The notes below the pieces were generated by a model, which was given only the letters and a program-made list of their open reading frames with translations, ran no database searches and had not been told where the DNA came from. This document shows, piece after piece, positions 41,693-50,528 of a stretch of 64,000 nucleotides of DNA. The DNA is taken from positions 1-64,000 of the forward strand of contig JAZQKI010000047.1 of assembly GCA_045542075.1 (NCBI GenBank), given 5' to 3'. Each line of letters starts with the position of its first letter. Positions within the stretch are counted from its first letter, which is position 1. This DNA is from SVTX01 sp045542075. GTDB taxonomy: Bacteria; Bacillota; Clostridia; Oscillospirales; CAG-272. The position numbers and the translations under genes were made by a program.

Positions 41693-43522
41693 TTATTTGT
41701 TGTCGCTGTTGTCCTCGTAGCTTGCGTCGTAGAACTGACCGTCTCCGCCCTGCTGAGCGTTAGGATCAAAGCCCTGTCCCTGCGCGCCTGCCTGCTGCTG
41801 ATAGAGCTTCTCGGAAACCTTGTAGAACGCCTTTTCAACCGCCTCGGTATCAGCCTTGATTGCCTCGGTATTGTTCGTCTTTACTGTCTCCTTGAGCTTA
41901 TCTATTGCAGACTGAATATCAGCCTTATCTGCGGCATCGATCTTGTCACCAAGCTCGCCAAGTGTCTTTTCGCACTGGAATATCATGGAGTCTGCTCTGT
42001 TCTTTACGTCGACGGCTTCCTTCTGCTTTTTGTCCTCCTCAGCAAACTTTTCAGCATCCTTTACTGCCTTCTCAATGTCTTCCTTGGACATGTTGGTGGA
42101 GGAAGTAATTGTGATGTGCTGCTCCTTGCCTGTGCCCTTGTCCTGAGCGGTAACGTTTACGATACCGTTAGCATCGATATCAAATGTGACCTCGATCTGA
42201 GGAATTCCACGGGGTGCGGGAGCGATACCGTCAAGCACGAAGCGTCCGAGAGTTGTGTTATAAGCCGCCATTTCACGCTCGCCCTGAAGAACGTGGATCT
42301 CAACAGACGTCTGACCGTCAGCCGCTGTGGAGTAGATCTGGCTCTTCTTTACGGGGATAGTGGTGTTTCTGTCAATAATTCTGTTAAATACACCGCCCAT
42401 GGTCTCGATACCGAGAGAAAGGGGGGTTACGTCGAGAAGGAGAAGGTCCTTAACGTCGCCACCGAGAACGCCGCCCTGAATAGCCGCGCCGACTGCTACG
42501 CACTCATCGGGGTTGATACCCTTGAAGGGCTCCTTGCCGATGAACTTCTTAACTGCTTCCTGAACCGCGGGGATTCTTGTGGAACCGCCTACGAGAAGCA
42601 CCTTATCGATCTGAGACGTGGAGAGTCCGGAATCACGGAGAACCTGCTTTGTGGGGCCCATTGTGGACTCAACGAGGTCGGATGTGATTCTATCGAATTC
42701 CGCTCTTGTGAGTGTTGCCTCAAAGTGGAGAGGTCCGTCAGCAGTAGCTGTAATGAAAGGAAGGTTGATCTCTGCCGTGGTCATGCCCGAAAGCTCGATC
42801 TTTGCCTTTTCAGCCGCATCCTTAAGTCTCTGAAGAACCATCTTGTCGCGGCGAAGGTCAACGCCGTTTTCTCTCTGGAACTTGTCTGCCATCCAGTCAA
42901 TAATTCTCTGGTCAAAGTCGTCGCCGCCGAGCTTGTTGTTACCTGCGGTTGCGAGAACCTCAAATACTCCGTCGGAGATCTCAAGAAGAGATACGTCGAA
43001 CGTACCGCCGCCAAGGTCGAATACCATGATCTTCTGGTCGTTGTCCTTATCTACGCCAAACGCGAGAGCTGCCGCAGTGGGCTCGTTGATAATTCTCTTA
43101 ACCTCAAGTCCCGCAATTCTGCCCGCATCCTTGGTTGCCTGTCTCTGCGCGTCGGTAAAGTACGCGGGAACGGTAATTACCGCCTCGGTAACAGGTGCGC
43201 CGAGGTAGCTCTCTGCGTCTGCCTTGAGCTTCTGGAGAATCATTGCAGAGATCTCCTGGGGTGTGTATGTCTTGCCGTCAATAGTTACCTTCTTGTCAGT
43301 ACCCATATCTCTCTTGATGGAGATAACAGTTCTGTCGGGGTTTGTGATGGACTGTCTCTTTGCGACCTGTCCTACCATTCTCTCGCCTGTCTTTGAGAAT
43401 GCTACTACCGAAGGTGTTGTTCTCGCGCCTTCGGGATTGGGTATAACGATGGGCTCGCTACCCTCGTAAACAGCTACGCAAGAGTTTGTTGTACCTAAGT
43501 CTATTCCTATAATCTTTCCCAT
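41693..43522 (-). CDS. dnaK: Chaperone protein DnaK (Hsp70)
   Basis: A 609-aa Hsp70. The N-terminal ATPase domain begins IIGIDLGTTNSCVAV, with VFDLGGGTFDVS and VLLVGGSTRIPAV further on; the substrate-binding domain carries GVFNRIIDRNTTIP, and the alpha-helical lid and a disordered Gly/Gln/Asp-rich tail follow. Length is typical of Firmicutes. It follows grpE by 55 nt with GGAGG upstream. A long open frame on the opposite strand here is an artefact of its codon use. Confidence 0.98.
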   Translation of the reverse strand: MGKIIGIDLGTTNSCVAVYEGSEPIVIPNPEGARTTPSVVAFSKTGERMVGQVAKRQSITNPDRTVISIKRDMGTDKKVTIDGKTYTPQEISAMILQKLKADAESYLGAPVTEAVITVPAYFTDAQRQATKDAGRIAGLEVKRIINEPTAAALAFGVDKDNDQKIMVFDLGGGTFDVSLLEISDGVFEVLATAGNNKLGGDDFDQRIIDWMADKFQRENGVDLRRDKMVLQRLKDAAEKAKIELSGMTTAEINLPFITATADGPLHFEATLTRAEFDRITSDLVESTMGPTKQVLRDSGLSTSQIDKVLLVGGSTRIPAVQEAVKKFIGKEPFKGINPDECVAVGAAIQGGVLGGDVKDLLLLDVTPLSLGIETMGGVFNRIIDRNTTIPVKKSQIYSTAADGQTSVEIHVLQGEREMAAYNTTLGRFVLDGIAPAPRGIPQIEVTFDIDANGIVNVTAQDKGTGKEQHITITSSTNMSKEDIEKAVKDAEKFAEEDKKQKEAVDVKNRADSMIFQCEKTLGELGDKIDAADKADIQSAIDKLKETVKTNNTEAIKADTEAVEKAFYKVSEKLYQQQAGAQGQGFDPNAQQGGDGQFYDASYEDNSDNK

Positions 43523-43577
43523 AATAAATTTCCTCCTATGGTGTTTGTTTTATGTTTTTGATTTTGTTTTCTTCTTT

Positions 43578-44177
43578 TTAGTTTGCAACGCTTACCATTG
43601 CATATCTGAGTATCTTATCGCCCTTGGAATATCCCTTCTGGAATACGTCGACTATAACGCCCTCCTCAAGGCTTTCGTCCTCAACGTGCATGACCGCGTT
43701 ATGACGGTTGGGGTCAAACTGCTCGCCCTTCTCACCAAAGGACGTAACTCCCATCTTGGTGAGTGCATCAGCAGCGCTCTTGAGTATCATCTCAACTCCC
43801 TTAGAGACCTTCTCGGCATCCTTATATTCAGCCGCCTTCTCAAGATTGTCAATAATGGGGAGAATGGACTTGAGCGCATCCGCATAAGCATCAGCGTAGA
43901 TGCCCTCCTTTTCCTTCGCGCTTCTCTTACGGAAGTTGTCGTACTCTGCCATCATGCGAAGATACTTGTCTGTCGTCTCCGCACATTCCTGAGTTTTTGC
44001 ATCAAGGCTTTTCTGTGCCTCCGCAAGCTTTTTTTCAAGCTCCTTGACCTTTTTCTTTTCCGCCTTATCGGGCTTTGACGATTTTTCCTCGACTGTCTCT
44101 ACAGTCTCCTCGACAGTCTCGGTATATTGTGTATCTTCTTTTATGTCATTCTCTTTTTCGTTGCTTTTGATTTCCAA
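43578..44177 (-). CDS. grpE: Nucleotide exchange factor GrpE
   Basis: A 199-aa homodimeric exchange factor for DnaK. A disordered acidic N-terminus (about 1-35) leads into a long coiled coil (KVKELEKKLAEAQKSLDAKTQEC, about 43-65), then LRMMAEYDNFRKRSAKEKE and the beta wing with GVTSFGEKGEQFDPNRHNAVMH and EGVIVDVFQKGY. Length is normal. It begins 2 nt after the hrcA stop. Confidence 0.96.
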   Translation of the reverse strand: MEIKSNEKENDIKEDTQYTETVEETVETVEEKSSKPDKAEKKKVKELEKKLAEAQKSLDAKTQECAETTDKYLRMMAEYDNFRKRSAKEKEGIYADAYADALKSILPIIDNLEKAAEYKDAEKVSKGVEMILKSAADALTKMGVTSFGEKGEQFDPNRHNAVMHVEDESLEEGVIVDVFQKGYSKGDKILRYAMVSVAN

Positions 44178-44179
44178 TT

Positions 44180-45277
44180 TCAGCTATCCTCCTTTTTATG
44201 ATCATTCTCCTCGGTCTCGCCTATCTCAAGCGACATACCCTCGTTCAATACGCTTTCAACGTTGTCCGTAAGTCCCTCAATTGTCGCAACTACCTTTGCG
44301 TAATCCATTCGTCTCGGACCTATAATACCTATCGCGCCGATTGTCTTTCCGTTTCTCACAACGGGCTTGAATACCAGCGCGGAGTTGTTCATTACCTTTA
44401 CTGAGGACTCAGAGCCAATAACCACGTTTATACCGTCTCTTTCGGGTGTGGATACGAGATCAAGTATCTCATTCTTGCTCTCAAACACTCCAAGCAGCTC
44501 TCTGAGCTGATCCTTGTTGCTGTATTCGGGATATTGTAGCAACCTGTCCATACCGCTGACCTTGAGGTCGCCGTCGTCAAGCTCGTTCATGCTCTCGTAA
44601 ATTATCTTTATAATGGGACTGACGATATAAGCCTTATCTCCCATTGCAGCCTCAAGCTCCATAATTATAGGAAGCGTTATTTCATTTGCGGTAAGACCTG
44701 AGATATTGTCATTAAGCGCATTTGCAAGGTCACTTGCTGTCAGCTGACTTATCGAGCTTTCAAGCGATATTCTTTTTGTGCTGATGCTTCCCTGGTTGCT
44801 TATCATAACGAGCAGCAGGCTGTGCTTGTCGACGTATATTACGTCAAACCTCTTGATACTCACGCTCGAAGCCTTGGGCTTTATAAGAAAGCTTGTATAG
44901 TTGGTAAGATTTCCCGCAAGCTTTGACGCGGTCAGAAGTATCTGATCAAGCTCGGTCATCTTGGATTTGAGCAGCTTGTTTATCTCGGCTATTTCCCGAG
45001 TGGTCATTGAGTAGCTCTCAATAAGTGAGTCAACGTAAAATCTGTATCCCAACTCACTTGGCACTCGTCCCGACGAAGTGTGAGGCTGTTCGAGGTATCC
45101 CATCTCCTCAAGCTCTGCCATTTCATTACGAATGGTAGCAGACGAGCAGGTCAAGTGCTCACTCTGCATAATGTATTTCGACCCTACGGGCTCGCCCGCA
45201 GCTATATGCGCGTCAACTATGGTTTTGAGTATAAGTTTCTTTCTGTCACTTAGCTCTCCGCTCTTTTTGACTGCCAT
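44180..45277 (-). CDS. hrcA: Heat-inducible transcription repressor HrcA
   Basis: A 365-aa winged-helix repressor of class I heat-shock genes. The N-terminus SDRKKLILKTIVDAHIAAGEPVGSKYI holds the first helices, and CSSATIRNEMAELEEMGYLEQPHTSSGRVPS near residues 40-69 the recognition helix and wing, followed by the GAF-like and dimerisation regions. GroESL normally keeps it active. I start at ATG 45277, preceded by GGGAGAG. It is the first gene after the CIRCE operator (45317-45343) that it should bind. Confidence 0.96.
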   Translation of the reverse strand: MAVKKSGELSDRKKLILKTIVDAHIAAGEPVGSKYIMQSEHLTCSSATIRNEMAELEEMGYLEQPHTSSGRVPSELGYRFYVDSLIESYSMTTREIAEINKLLKSKMTELDQILLTASKLAGNLTNYTSFLIKPKASSVSIKRFDVIYVDKHSLLLVMISNQGSISTKRISLESSISQLTASDLANALNDNISGLTANEITLPIIMELEAAMGDKAYIVSPIIKIIYESMNELDDGDLKVSGMDRLLQYPEYSNKDQLRELLGVFESKNEILDLVSTPERDGINVVIGSESSVKVMNNSALVFKPVVRNGKTIGAIGIIGPRRMDYAKVVATIEGLTDNVESVLNEGMSLEIGETEENDHKKEDS

Positions 45278-45316
45278 TTCGCACTCTCCCTTTCCCGAAT
45301 TTATCAAATCAAGATT

Positions 45317-45343
45317 TTAGCACTCGCATCAGTCAAGTGCTAA
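45317..45343. promoter_or_regulatory. CIRCE operator (HrcA-binding site)
   Basis: TTAGCACTC, 9 nt, AAGTGCTAA: the CIRCE inverted repeat with one mismatch from GAGTGCTAA in the second arm. It lies between the promoter and hrcA, the standard autoregulatory arrangement. Confidence 0.95.
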
Positions 45344-45355
45344 CCTTACGCTATT

Positions 45356-45384
45356 AATTTATCACTTTACTGTCATTTTGTCAA
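45356..45384 (-). promoter_or_regulatory. Heat-shock operon promoter
   Basis: On the minus strand TTGACA (45384-45379), 17 nt, TAAATT (45361-45356), directly upstream of CIRCE, so HrcA would block early transcription. Confidence 0.72.
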
Positions 45385-45454
45385 CCCCCTTGGCATATTT
45401 TTTTGTGAACTTTCTGTAAACAGTGCTAATTTCGGGGGGAAATTTAGCAAAAAC

Positions 45455-45495
45455 AAGGCTCTCCTGAAATTATTTTCCCAAGAGAGCCTTTTTTT
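45455..45495 (-). terminator. Terminator of the Dlt-like operon
   Basis: Inverted repeat AAGGCTCTC / GAGAGCCTT with an 18-nt loop and T runs on both sides, between the lipoprotein gene and the heat-shock promoter. Confidence 0.7.
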
Positions 45496-45510
45496 ATCCG
45501 TTTTATTATA

Positions 45511-45993
45511 TCATTCGAAGCTGTGATCGTAAATAATGGACGTCACCGCACCGTCGCGTATCACAAAGCTTAACGTGGTCTTATCCTTTACATATACTAT
45601 TCCGTTGCTCTTTTCGGTGTACCCGTCGCCGTATGCCTTTATTACGTCGTCACGGCTTGAGCCTATAGTAATTCCCTCCGGAGTCGATACCGAATCGTTC
45701 GTGATGGTCACGGTATCAATATAGTCCTTGGAGTTATCGGGATAGGTCTGTATCTTGAAGCCGCTATATGAATACACCTTGCCAACCTCGTTGTTTCCGC
45801 AGCCGATATCCACCTCGTCGTATGAGCTTTCCTTACCAAGCGCGCTCAACGCGGCGGATGAATCCTCGCCGGGTATTATCTCAACACTTCCCGATTTGAA
45901 AATATATTTCTCGACCTTACCTCCGTTGGAGCAGGACACGAGCATTATTCCTGCCGCCATGATGGCAATAGCTAAAAGCAGTAGTCTTCTCAT
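45511..45993 (-). CDS. Small exported lipoprotein of unknown function
   Basis: A 160-aa protein with a lipoprotein signal (LVSC, Cys near residue 21). The C-terminal half contains ITIGSSRDDVIKAYGDGY, a pattern seen in BamE/SmpA-like and clostridial lipoproteins with a two-layer fold, followed by a SFVIRDGAVTSI strand pair. It overlaps the SGNH gene upstream by 4 nt and is the last gene of the Dlt-like operon, so it probably supports that envelope pathway. No enzymatic residues are evident. Confidence 0.7.
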   Translation of the reverse strand: MRRLLLLAIAIMAAGIMLVSCSNGGKVEKYIFKSGSVEIIPGEDSSAALSALGKESSYDEVDIGCGNNEVGKVYSYSGFKIQTYPDNSKDYIDTVTITNDSVSTPEGITIGSSRDDVIKAYGDGYTEKSNGIVYVKDKTTLSFVIRDGAVTSIIYDHSFE

Positions 45994-47054
45994 TTTTGAT
46001 TCTCCTTCTCGTTCTTTTCATTATAGTATTGTTCAACCTTCCGGGCCCATACGTCAGCAGTATTTACTTTGTTCTTTTGGCTCTCAAGACCGTATTCAGA
46101 TTGTAATATCTCACCGAAATATCTTGTGAGCTTTTCCGCGCCGTAGACGTTGAGATGCAGTCCTCTGTCGTAGGTGTCGGTGCTCCAGTCAAGCCCGATT
46201 TCTCTGTTCTCTATAAAATTATAGTAATCAAGAGAATTATCCTTTGCGTACTGTGAGATCTGCTCGTCCCACTCGTCGTACCACCAGTAAGTTGAGGAGT
46301 TTGTTGGAGTCTTTATCAAAATCAGTGTCGCGCCGTTCCGCTCGCAAAGATCCTTCATTTTATCAAGATATTCAAAGCATTCCTCGGGGAGCTTGTCATC
46401 GTAAAGCCTGTTTGTAGCCTCCGCCTCCTGCTCCTCAAAGCTTTTTTCCATAGCCCTGATTCCCGTTTGCATAAGATATCCGTTGTGCGAGACTGTATCC
46501 CGCTTGAACATATACTTAAAGTCCTCCGACGATATTTCCTTCCATCGCGAGTGGTACCTAAGCAGCGGGAAATAATATGAGACTATATTTTCGTCCTCTG
46601 TCATTGACGCGAGTATTGACTTGTGCTTGATAGTGGAATTTTTCATTCCGTCAAGCGTCATGCGGTTGTATTCCTCCTTTTGCGGCTGACCGTATTTCAT
46701 TGATAGCACGTTGAATACAACAATGTCGGGAGACTCATACTCAAAGCTTTCCTCAAGCAGATAATACGACTGCCATATAAGCTGCTGCGCGCTGCCGCGG
46801 ATATACGACGTAATTCCGTATTCCTCCCAAAGCACGGGAGGCACGAATGACTCGTACACCTCGCAGTCACCCACAAACAGCACCTGATGCTCTCTGCCTG
46901 ACTCCACCTCGCTATAATACTCCGCAATCAGCGCGCCTTCCTTTGGCTCGCTCATATATTTGGGCATCAATATCAGTGAGGCAAGGTGCAAAACGACCGT
47001 TGCGAGTATCACCGAGGTACACGCAAATATTGTTATTTTTATTCCTTTACGCAT
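45990..47054 (-). CDS. SGNH-like hydrolase/acyltransferase (DltD-like position), Cys at nucleophile site
   Basis: A 354-aa protein with one N-terminal transmembrane helix and an extracytoplasmic SGNH-type fold. Block I reads LFVGDCEVYESF (C64) where GDSL enzymes have GDS; the terminal block contains DRGLHLNVYGAEKL with the Asp/His pair. Similar proteins accompany MBOAT acyltransferases and take the acyl group to an extracellular acceptor, as DltD, AlgJ and AlgX do. It lies 11 nt after the MBOAT gene. The Cys may be usual for this clostridial subfamily; the acceptor is unknown. Confidence 0.78.
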   Translation of the reverse strand: MRKGIKITIFACTSVILATVVLHLASLILMPKYMSEPKEGALIAEYYSEVESGREHQVLFVGDCEVYESFVPPVLWEEYGITSYIRGSAQQLIWQSYYLLEESFEYESPDIVVFNVLSMKYGQPQKEEYNRMTLDGMKNSTIKHKSILASMTEDENIVSYYFPLLRYHSRWKEISSEDFKYMFKRDTVSHNGYLMQTGIRAMEKSFEEQEAEATNRLYDDKLPEECFEYLDKMKDLCERNGATLILIKTPTNSSTYWWYDEWDEQISQYAKDNSLDYYNFIENREIGLDWSTDTYDRGLHLNVYGAEKLTRYFGEILQSEYGLESQKNKVNTADVWARKVEQYYNEKNEKENQK

Positions 47055-47065
47055 TATTTTAATCC

Positions 47066-48667
47066 TTAAAATTGGTTATAGATAAATCCGGACGCGTCAT
47101 AGCCGATTCCATACGAGCCGAAGATGATTATCACCACTGTAAGCACCGCAAGGCAAGCAAACGTCAATGCGGGTCTTTCGGCTATTTTGTGGCGCAGGGA
47201 TACACCCTCTGCCCGCTGATATTTGCTGATTATACAAACGGAAATTATCGCCAATGCGACCACGATATATTCTTTAATTCCCACACCGAGATCAAGAACT
47301 CCGCCAGAGAAAAACTCGCCCCAGCTTGAAAAGTCATAAAACATACTGCCAACGCATCTGAACGTCAGCGGCACGTCTCGGTAGCAGTCGAGTATTCGGA
47401 TAAGTCCCATCAAGAAGAATGTTCTTCCGCGGCAGAAAAGCGTGTAGACGTAATTTCCGTCAAGGCTTGGGAATTTGTTGTGAAATTTCGCATAAAGCGG
47501 CTGAAGCTCCTGCGAGATGAGAATGACCGCGCAGTTAAGAAGTCCCCACACGATAAAGTTCCAGCTCGCTCCGTGCCACAGACCCGTTGTAAACCACGTC
47601 ACAATGGTCGCAAGATACACGGGTATTCTTTTTCCGAGGGCATTTCCAAGCTTTGCCCTGCTCCACTTTGAGAGCTTTTGCATAGGCTTGCAGATGGAGA
47701 GTGGGTAGAATATGTAGTCCTGGAACCACGTACCCATAGTGATATGCCAACGTCTCCAATATTCCTTTGTGGAGGTTGCGGAGAATGGGTGGTCGAAGTT
47801 TTCCTTTATTTTGATTCCCAGCATCTCGCCAATGCCAATGGTTATGTCAATACCGCCCGTAAAGTCCGCATATATCTGCGCGGAATACGCGAGTATAAGA
47901 AACAAAACGTACACGCCGTTATACCTCTCGGGCGAGGACATAATGCTCTTTATGGCTATCATTACGGTGTCTGCGATAACAAGCTTTTTGAAAAAGCCGT
48001 ATGCGATGCGCAACATTGCGGGGGCGATATTGTCCCATTTTGCCGAATGACCGCAGTATAACTGGTCAGACAGGTCACTGTGTCGCGAGATAGGTCCTTG
48101 GACAAGCTGTGGGAAAAAGGATACGAAAAGCAAAAATCTCGCTATATTTTTCTCGTGTGTTGTCTTCCCTCTGTAAACGTCGATAAGGTATCCCATTGTC
48201 TGAAAGGTATAAAAGGATATACCCATAGGAAGAATCAGGCTTGGAACCGTAAGTGATGTATCCTCGGAGAAAATATGAATTATTGAATTGATATTATTTA
48301 CGGTAAAGCCCGTGTATTTGAGCACGGCAAGAATGCCGAAATTAAGGACAAGACCGACAATAAGGATATAAAATCTCTTTTTCTTCTGCCGCGCCTTATA
48401 CGCCTTGCGGGCGTCCTTGTCCATTTTCTCCTTGTTCTGCTCTATATAGCTCTTTTCCGCTATCATATTGCGGTTCATAATAAGACTTATCACCCACGAT
48501 GATATCGCGGTGAAAAGAATATACGGCAGATACCACTTGCCCGCGCAGAAATAGAAAAACAGGCTTGCGGCAAGAAGGAGCTTCCATTGATGCTTTTTGG
48601 GGAACAAATAGTACAAAAGAACCGTTATGACCAAAAAGCAGATAAATCCAACCGATGTGAACGACAT
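47066..48667 (-). CDS. MBOAT family O-acyltransferase (DltB/AlgI-like)
   Basis: A 533-aa membrane protein with about eleven helices. The MBOAT core includes ILPMGISFYTFQTMGYLIDVYRG near residues 148-170, EYWRRWHITMGTWFQDYIFYPL near 290-311 and the active-site His in TTGLWHGASWNFIVWG near 365-380. It moves an activated acyl or D-alanyl group from the carrier protein across the membrane. AlgI-like length exceeds DltB (about 400 aa), so an acetyl-type donor is possible, but the carrier and ligase neighbours favour a Dlt-like route. It starts 19 nt after the carrier gene. Confidence 0.92.
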   Translation of the reverse strand: MSFTSVGFICFLVITVLLYYLFPKKHQWKLLLAASLFFYFCAGKWYLPYILFTAISSWVISLIMNRNMIAEKSYIEQNKEKMDKDARKAYKARQKKKRFYILIVGLVLNFGILAVLKYTGFTVNNINSIIHIFSEDTSLTVPSLILPMGISFYTFQTMGYLIDVYRGKTTHEKNIARFLLFVSFFPQLVQGPISRHSDLSDQLYCGHSAKWDNIAPAMLRIAYGFFKKLVIADTVMIAIKSIMSSPERYNGVYVLFLILAYSAQIYADFTGGIDITIGIGEMLGIKIKENFDHPFSATSTKEYWRRWHITMGTWFQDYIFYPLSICKPMQKLSKWSRAKLGNALGKRIPVYLATIVTWFTTGLWHGASWNFIVWGLLNCAVILISQELQPLYAKFHNKFPSLDGNYVYTLFCRGRTFFLMGLIRILDCYRDVPLTFRCVGSMFYDFSSWGEFFSGGVLDLGVGIKEYIVVALAIISVCIISKYQRAEGVSLRHKIAERPALTFACLAVLTVVIIIFGSYGIGYDASGFIYNQF

Positions 48668-48686
48668 TTATTGTTTTCCTTTGGAA

Positions 48687-48914
48687 TTATTCTTCGTCAA
48701 GTCTTTCGATAAGAGCGTAGAGCGCCTCTGCGGAGTTGAAGTTTTCGGGAATGATCTCCTCAGCGGGAATGGACACATCAAACTTGTCGTTTATCTCTGT
48801 AATAAGTGTCACGATGTCAAGAGAATCAAGTATTCCGTTGTCAACAAGACCTTCCTCTGTCTCAAAGTCAATATCGGGGTGAAGGTCGGAGAGTATATCT
48901 ATAAGCTTATCCAT
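48687..48914 (-). CDS. Acyl/D-alanyl carrier protein (DltC-like)
   Basis: A 75-aa four-helix carrier with the phosphopantetheine serine in NGILDSLDIVTL (S31). Length and the acidic surface match DltC. It would accept an aminoacyl or acyl group from the adenylating enzyme at 48997 and pass it to the MBOAT protein. ATG 48914 follows AAAAAGGTGG; a GTG at 48926 overlaps that site. Confidence 0.88.
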   Translation of the reverse strand: MDKLIDILSDLHPDIDFETEEGLVDNGILDSLDIVTLITEINDKFDVSIPAEEIIPENFNSAEALYALIERLDEE

Positions 48915-48942
48915 TGTTTTTACCACCTTTTTCTAATCTGTA

Positions 48943-48985
48943 AAATGAGATCTTTCGACTCGCCGCAAGCGGCTCGCTCAAGATG
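48943..48985. repeat. Dispersed repeat remnant between carrier and ligase genes
   Basis: A short palindromic-like sequence (GAGATCTTTCGACTCG then GCCGCAAGCGGC then CTCAAGATGACC) of the same general pattern as 37836-37912. It separates the carrier and ligase genes by a 70-95 nt gap in an otherwise tight operon. Confidence 0.45.
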
Positions 48986-48996
48986 ACCTCATAAAT

Positions 48997-50517
48997 TCAT
49001 ATGTTCAATGCCTTTGCCTGCTCCCTCATTCCCTTGCGGTCAAGCTTGCCGTTGGGGGTGAGAGGCATTTTGTCAAGTCTTATACATTTTGCGGGAAGCA
49101 TATATCTGGGGAGCAGTCCTCTCATATATTTTAGGACGTCTGCCTCCTCCATATCTCCCGTGTAAAACATTACAATTTTTTTGTTTTCATCGTCATAAAC
49201 ACAGCAGGTCTGACGCAGACTCTCGCAGGTCAGTGACGCCGCCTCTATCTCTCCAAGCTCGATACGGTGTCCCATATGCTTTATCTGTGAGTCCTTGCGG
49301 GATACGAACACAAGCTCGCCATAAGAATTATATCTGCCGAGGTCTCCCGTTCTGTAAACAAGCTCGGGATAAGCAGAATTTATGGGATTCTGAAGAAATG
49401 CCTCGTCGGTCTTTTCCTTGTTGTTGTAGTACCCAAGCGTCACGCAGGTGCCGCGAATGTATATTTCGCCGACCTCTCCGTCAGCTACCTGTTTTTTGTC
49501 CTCGCCGATAAGCAATATTTCTGTATTGCGGAAGGGTCTGCCCACAGGTATGGGCTCGCCTGCCTCAAGCTCCCGATCTGCCTTCCAATAGCATGACATT
49601 CCCGTCGCCTCGGTAGGACCGTAGAGGTTGAAAAACTCGGCATCGGGATACGCCTCTCTCCACTTATAATACTGCGCGAGCGGAAAGACCTCACTGCCAA
49701 AGCATATTTTTGTAAGATACTTAGGCTGATTTTTCTCAAGCGCGCCGAGCGAGGATATCATAACGAGAGCCGACACTACCCAGCACACAGTGTTTATTTT
49801 ATGCTCGTTGAGATAATCGCAAAGCTTCATTGGGAACATAAACAGCTGCTTTGGTACAAAATACGTCGTCGCGCCGAATTTGAGCGTGGGCATTATCTCC
49901 TTCAGCGGAGCGTCGAAATATAGAGGTGTCTGGTTAGCAAACACGGTATCCTCGCCAAAGCCCACCGCCTCGCAAAGCGTTTCGGTATAGTCAATGACCG
50001 AGCGGTGACACGCGCAAACTCCCTTGGGAATTCCTGTTGAGCCAGATGTGAACACTATATATATGGGATCGGTATCGAGCTGACGCGAGCGGATCCTTGA
50101 AAGTGCCGCCGCGTCCACGGCAAAATCCTTTATATCGTCGTACAGCACCTTTTCAAAGCTATCAGGCAGACTCTCAGCTCTCTTGGCGTTTTTTCTGTCG
50201 TATATGACTACGCGCGGCTTTATGCTCTCAAATATAAGCTCCGCTCTGCGCGTAGGCATCTCCGAATCGAGACACACGTAAAAGCATCCCGCATATATAG
50301 CGCCCATAAAAGCGGCTATAGCGCTCGGGTGCTTGTTCATAAGCACCACGACAGGCTCTCTGTAATATCCCTTGCACGCAAGGAAGCTGCCTATTGACCT
50401 TGAGCTTGACAAAAGCTCGGAAAAGCTCATATAGTCCACACCATACGAAAACGCAGTCTTATTTGGCACTCTCGGTGCCGTGGCTTCAAGATATTCAAGA
50501 ATATTAGTATAGTACAT
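48997..50517 (-). CDS. Amino-acid-adenylating ligase, DltA-like
   Basis: A 506-aa ANL-family enzyme. IVFTSGSTGIPKGV near residues 145-158 binds ATP phosphates, NLYGPTEATGMSCYW lies near 290, YRTGDLGRY near 377, KHMGHRIELGEIEAA near 400 and PNGKLDRKG, with the catalytic Lys, near the end. Full length for DltA (about 500 aa). It should adenylate a small amino acid, D-Ala in true Dlt systems, and load the carrier protein; specificity is not certain from sequence. ATG 50517 follows CGGAG; it lies 11 nt after the transglutaminase gene. Confidence 0.9.
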   Translation of the reverse strand: MYYTNILEYLEATAPRVPNKTAFSYGVDYMSFSELLSSSRSIGSFLACKGYYREPVVVLMNKHPSAIAAFMGAIYAGCFYVCLDSEMPTRRAELIFESIKPRVVIYDRKNAKRAESLPDSFEKVLYDDIKDFAVDAAALSRIRSRQLDTDPIYIVFTSGSTGIPKGVCACHRSVIDYTETLCEAVGFGEDTVFANQTPLYFDAPLKEIMPTLKFGATTYFVPKQLFMFPMKLCDYLNEHKINTVCWVVSALVMISSLGALEKNQPKYLTKICFGSEVFPLAQYYKWREAYPDAEFFNLYGPTEATGMSCYWKADRELEAGEPIPVGRPFRNTEILLIGEDKKQVADGEVGEIYIRGTCVTLGYYNNKEKTDEAFLQNPINSAYPELVYRTGDLGRYNSYGELVFVSRKDSQIKHMGHRIELGEIEAASLTCESLRQTCCVYDDENKKIVMFYTGDMEEADVLKYMRGLLPRYMLPAKCIRLDKMPLTPNGKLDRKGMREQAKALNI

Positions 50518-50528
50518 AATTTTCTCCG

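Noticed and set aside
41651..43396. Long open frame opposite dnaK (about 580 codons)
   Set aside because: It mirrors dnaK exactly, has no ribosome-binding site, and its product is low-complexity (Leu/Cys/Val-rich). Such antisense frames are a well-known by-product of dnaK codon use.
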